From the NCBI GenBank assembly GCA_035314825.1, contig DATFYX010000001.1, positions 1 through 64,000 on the forward strand: 64,000 nt of DNA, given 5' to 3'. This stretch comes from Candidatus Eremiobacteraceae bacterium. GTDB lineage: Bacteria > Vulcanimicrobiota > Vulcanimicrobiia > Eremiobacterales > Eremiobacteraceae. Positions 61,952 through 64,000 of the stretch are shown here, one piece after another. Both the position numbers and the translations under genes were made by a program. The first letter of the stretch is position 1; each line of letters begins with the position of its first letter. Under the pieces are notes generated by a model that had not been told where the DNA came from, searched no databases, and saw only the letters and a list, made by a program, of their open reading frames with translations.

Positions 61952-64000
61952 ATGACATCCGCCCAGATCCGTCAGTCGTTCGTCGACTTTTTCGTCGCTC
62001 GTGACCATCGTCATGTGCCGGGCGCGAGCCTTGTGCCCGACGCGCTGTCGACGACGCTGTTCACCATCGCCGGCATGGAGCCGTTCGTGCCGCAGTTCTT
62101 GGGCGAAGCTCCGCCGCCGGCACCGCGCGTCGTCACCGTCCAGCGCTGCCTGCGCGTGGCGGGCGGCAAGAACGACATCGACAACGTCGGGCGCAGCGGC
62201 AGGCACGGCACGTTCCTGGAGATGCTCGGCAACTTCTCGTTCGGCGATTACTACAAGCGCGAAGCGATCGCATTTGCGTGGGAATACCTGACGAAAACGC
62301 TTGCGCTGCCGGCCGACCGCCTCTACGCGACCGTGTACCTCGACGACGACGAAGCGGCCGATATCTGGCATCGCGACATCGGCCTGCCGCGCGAGCGCAT
62401 CACGCGCATGCGCGAGGACAATTTCTGGGATATGGGTCCGACCGGCCCCTGCGGCCCGTGTTCGGAGATCTTCTACGACCTCGGACCTGAGGTAGGCTGC
62501 GCTAAACCGACGTGCGGCGTCGGTTGTCCGGATTGCGATCGTTACATCGAGTTCTGGAACCTGGTGTTCCAGCAGTACGACCGGGATTCTGACGGGCGGC
62601 TGCACCCGCTCCCCAAACAGTGCATCGACACCGGGATGGGCTTCGAGCGCCTGTGCATGATCCTGGCCGGCAAGACGTCGATCTTCGACACGGATCTGTA
62701 CCAGACGATCATCGCGGCGCTGCCGCCGGTCGGAAAATCGCGGCTGTCCGAAGAGGACCGCGGCGTGCACAAGCGCATCATCGCCGACCACGCGCGCGCG
62801 TGCATCTTCTTGGTAGCCGACGGCGTCGTGCCAAGCAACACCGATCGCGGCTACGTGCTGCGCTTTCTCGCGCGCCGCGCGATCCGCGGCGGAAAACTGC
62901 TCGGCTTTCCGGACGGCTTCTTCTCTCAGCTGACGCCGGTCGTGATCTCGACGTTGATCGACGGCTACCCCGAGCTCGCCGGCGCGGACGAGCGAGTTCG
63001 CCGCGCGCTTGAAGCGGAAGAGAAACAGTTCGGCGCGACGCTCGCGCGCGGCTCGGCTCGTCTGACCGAACGGCTCGACGCGCTGCGCGCCACAGGAGCG
63101 CGCGAATTGCCGGGCGACGACGCGTTCGAGCTGTATGACACGTTCGGATTTCCGGTCGATCTCACGCGCGAGATCGCGGCCGAGGCGGGCATCGCGATCG
63201 ACATGGCGGGCTATCACGCGGCCATGGCCGCGCAGCGGGAACGCGCGCGCGCCGACGCGTTGGCTAAACGCGGCGAGGTGCGCGTCGCGTCCTCAGGACC
63301 GAGCGACGCGCCGCAATCGAAGTTCGTCGGCTACGACCGTCTGGAGAACGCGGCGACCATCATCGCGCTGTTCGACTCGAGCGGCGCGCCCGTGCAGCGG
63401 CTTGAAACCGGCGCCGAGGGAGTCATCGTGCTCGATGAGACGCCGTTCTACGCCGAGCGCGGCGGACAGGCCGGCGACCGCGGCGCGATCGCTGCCGGCG
63501 GCGCGTCGTTCGACGTGCGCGATACGCAGTGGGAGGACAAGACACACCGGCGCATCCTGCATAAGGGCGTGGTGAACGCCGGTGCTCTCGCGGCCGGCGA
63601 TCGCGTGGACGCGCTGGTCGATCCGCACTGGCGGCGCGAGATACGGCGCCACCATACGGTCACGCATCTGCTCCAACGCGCGCTCAAGGACGCGCTCGGC
63701 GACGCGGTCGCTCAACGCGGCAGCGCGGTCTTCCCGCAGCGCACGCGTTTCGACTTCGACTCGCCGGTCGGCGCCCTGACGCGCCAGCAGCGCTCCGAGA
63801 TCTCCGGCAGGGTCAACGAGCTGATACGCGCCGACTATCGCATCGGCGAGGAGATGATACCGTTCGAAGCGGCGCTCTCCCGCGGCGTGACCTACATGAA
63901 GGGCGAGGACTACGGCGACGTCGTGCGCGTCGTGACGTTCGGTCCGAGCATCGAGCTGTGCGGCGGCACCCACGTGTCGTCGACCGGCGAGATCGGCCAT
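61952..64000 (+). CDS. alaS: Alanine--tRNA ligase (3' end outside window)
   Basis: 683 codons, running off the window without a stop. Class II core: GMEPFVPQFLG, GTFLEMLGNFSFGDYYK, DMGPTGPCGPCSEIFYDLG, RYIEFWNLVFQQYDRD and DTGMGFERLCMIL. The catalytic core has a Cys-rich insert GCAKPTCGVGCPDCDR, as in some phyla. Editing domain HHTVTHLLQ and the start of the second zinc motif CGGTHVSSTGEIGH lie at the edge. GATGACATCC start 9 nt after the sigma stop, ATG at 61952. Confidence 0.95.
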   Translation, partial: MTSAQIRQSFVDFFVARDHRHVPGASLVPDALSTTLFTIAGMEPFVPQFLGEAPPPAPRVVTVQRCLRVAGGKNDIDNVGRSGRHGTFLEMLGNFSFGDYYKREAIAFAWEYLTKTLALPADRLYATVYLDDDEAADIWHRDIGLPRERITRMREDNFWDMGPTGPCGPCSEIFYDLGPEVGCAKPTCGVGCPDCDRYIEFWNLVFQQYDRDSDGRLHPLPKQCIDTGMGFERLCMILAGKTSIFDTDLYQTIIAALPPVGKSRLSEEDRGVHKRIIADHARACIFLVADGVVPSNTDRGYVLRFLARRAIRGGKLLGFPDGFFSQLTPVVISTLIDGYPELAGADERVRRALEAEEKQFGATLARGSARLTERLDALRATGARELPGDDAFELYDTFGFPVDLTREIAAEAGIAIDMAGYHAAMAAQRERARADALAKRGEVRVASSGPSDAPQSKFVGYDRLENAATIIALFDSSGAPVQRLETGAEGVIVLDETPFYAERGGQAGDRGAIAAGGASFDVRDTQWEDKTHRRILHKGVVNAGALAAGDRVDALVDPHWRREIRRHHTVTHLLQRALKDALGDAVAQRGSAVFPQRTRFDFDSPVGALTRQQRSEISGRVNELIRADYRIGEEMIPFEAALSRGVTYMKGEDYGDVVRVVTFGPSIELCGGTHVSSTGEIGH

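Noticed and set aside
61034-63217. A 727-codon minus-strand frame opposite sigma factor and alaS.
   Set aside because: No motifs, Arg/Ala-rich composition, fully antisense to clear conserved genes.

Overview
The window is about 64 kb of very GC-rich bacterial chromosome, gene-dense, with most starts overlapping the previous stop and many GTG/TTG starts. It encodes ADP-heptose synthesis, a LpxB-like glycosyltransferase and a large OstA/LptA-like protein, so the cell should be a diderm with lipopolysaccharide. It also carries a SigB-type partner-switching module and YtxG/YtxH-like envelope stress proteins that are better known from monoderms. The mix fits an uncultured high-GC diderm phylum; Candidatus Eremiobacterota (WPS-2) is my best guess, but this is inference and no 16S is present.

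Layout. 1-2.3 kb: an accessory-looking locus with a CGNR-type regulator divergent from a compact unit of small peptide, secreted metallophosphoesterase and second small peptide; the two peptides share a C-terminal GWG motif. 2.3-11 kb: a PLP sulfur-amino-acid enzyme, a 16-codon lysine-rich mini-gene, then fabF-rnc-smc-purH. 11-13.6 kb: YbjQ family protein, a peroxiredoxin with in-frame UGA at the peroxidatic Cys position (probable selenoprotein), a DUF4288-like protein and a YcgQ/YcgR-type membrane pair. 13.6-27 kb: hisS-accB, then gmhA-gmhB-hldA-hldC, a LpxB-like protein and six GT2/GT9 glycosyltransferases, ending in aspS: an LPS inner-core cluster. 27-29 kb: DehI-like and DUF2079 membrane proteins. 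29-36 kb (minus strand): a probable operon of Mpo1-like protein, small unknown protein, dipeptide epimerase, DUF1611 protein, oligopeptide-binding lipoprotein, C39-like peptidase and a secreted unknown; it looks like D-Glu/murein-peptide use. 35.9-36.1 kb: a 6S RNA gene. 36-42 kb: TIM-barrel protein, a fused LMW-PTP/RpiB, glyA, dCMP deaminase, wecA, wecB. 42-50 kb: F-type ATP synthase genes (atpZ, atpI, B, E, two b-type, H, A, G, D, C) with an S1/P1-nuclease-like gene inverted among the first two. 50-59.6 kb: murA, mreB, an orphan amino-acid-binding protein, tsaC, the LptA-like repeat protein, rarA, a polyprenol-P sugar transferase and a cysteine desulfurase. 59.6-64 kb: DUF948, YtxH, anti-sigma antagonist, anti-sigma kinase, SigB-type sigma factor, and alaS running off the end.

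Running through the window is a short palindromic repeat (stem CGGTCGAAT, 2-nt loop), seen five times with compensatory changes, once inside a lipoprotein gene. No tRNA, rRNA, CRISPR array, transposase or prophage was seen. The most unusual items are the GWG-peptide locus, the UGA-containing peroxiredoxin, the lysine-rich mini-gene, and an smc gene with no standard start codon.
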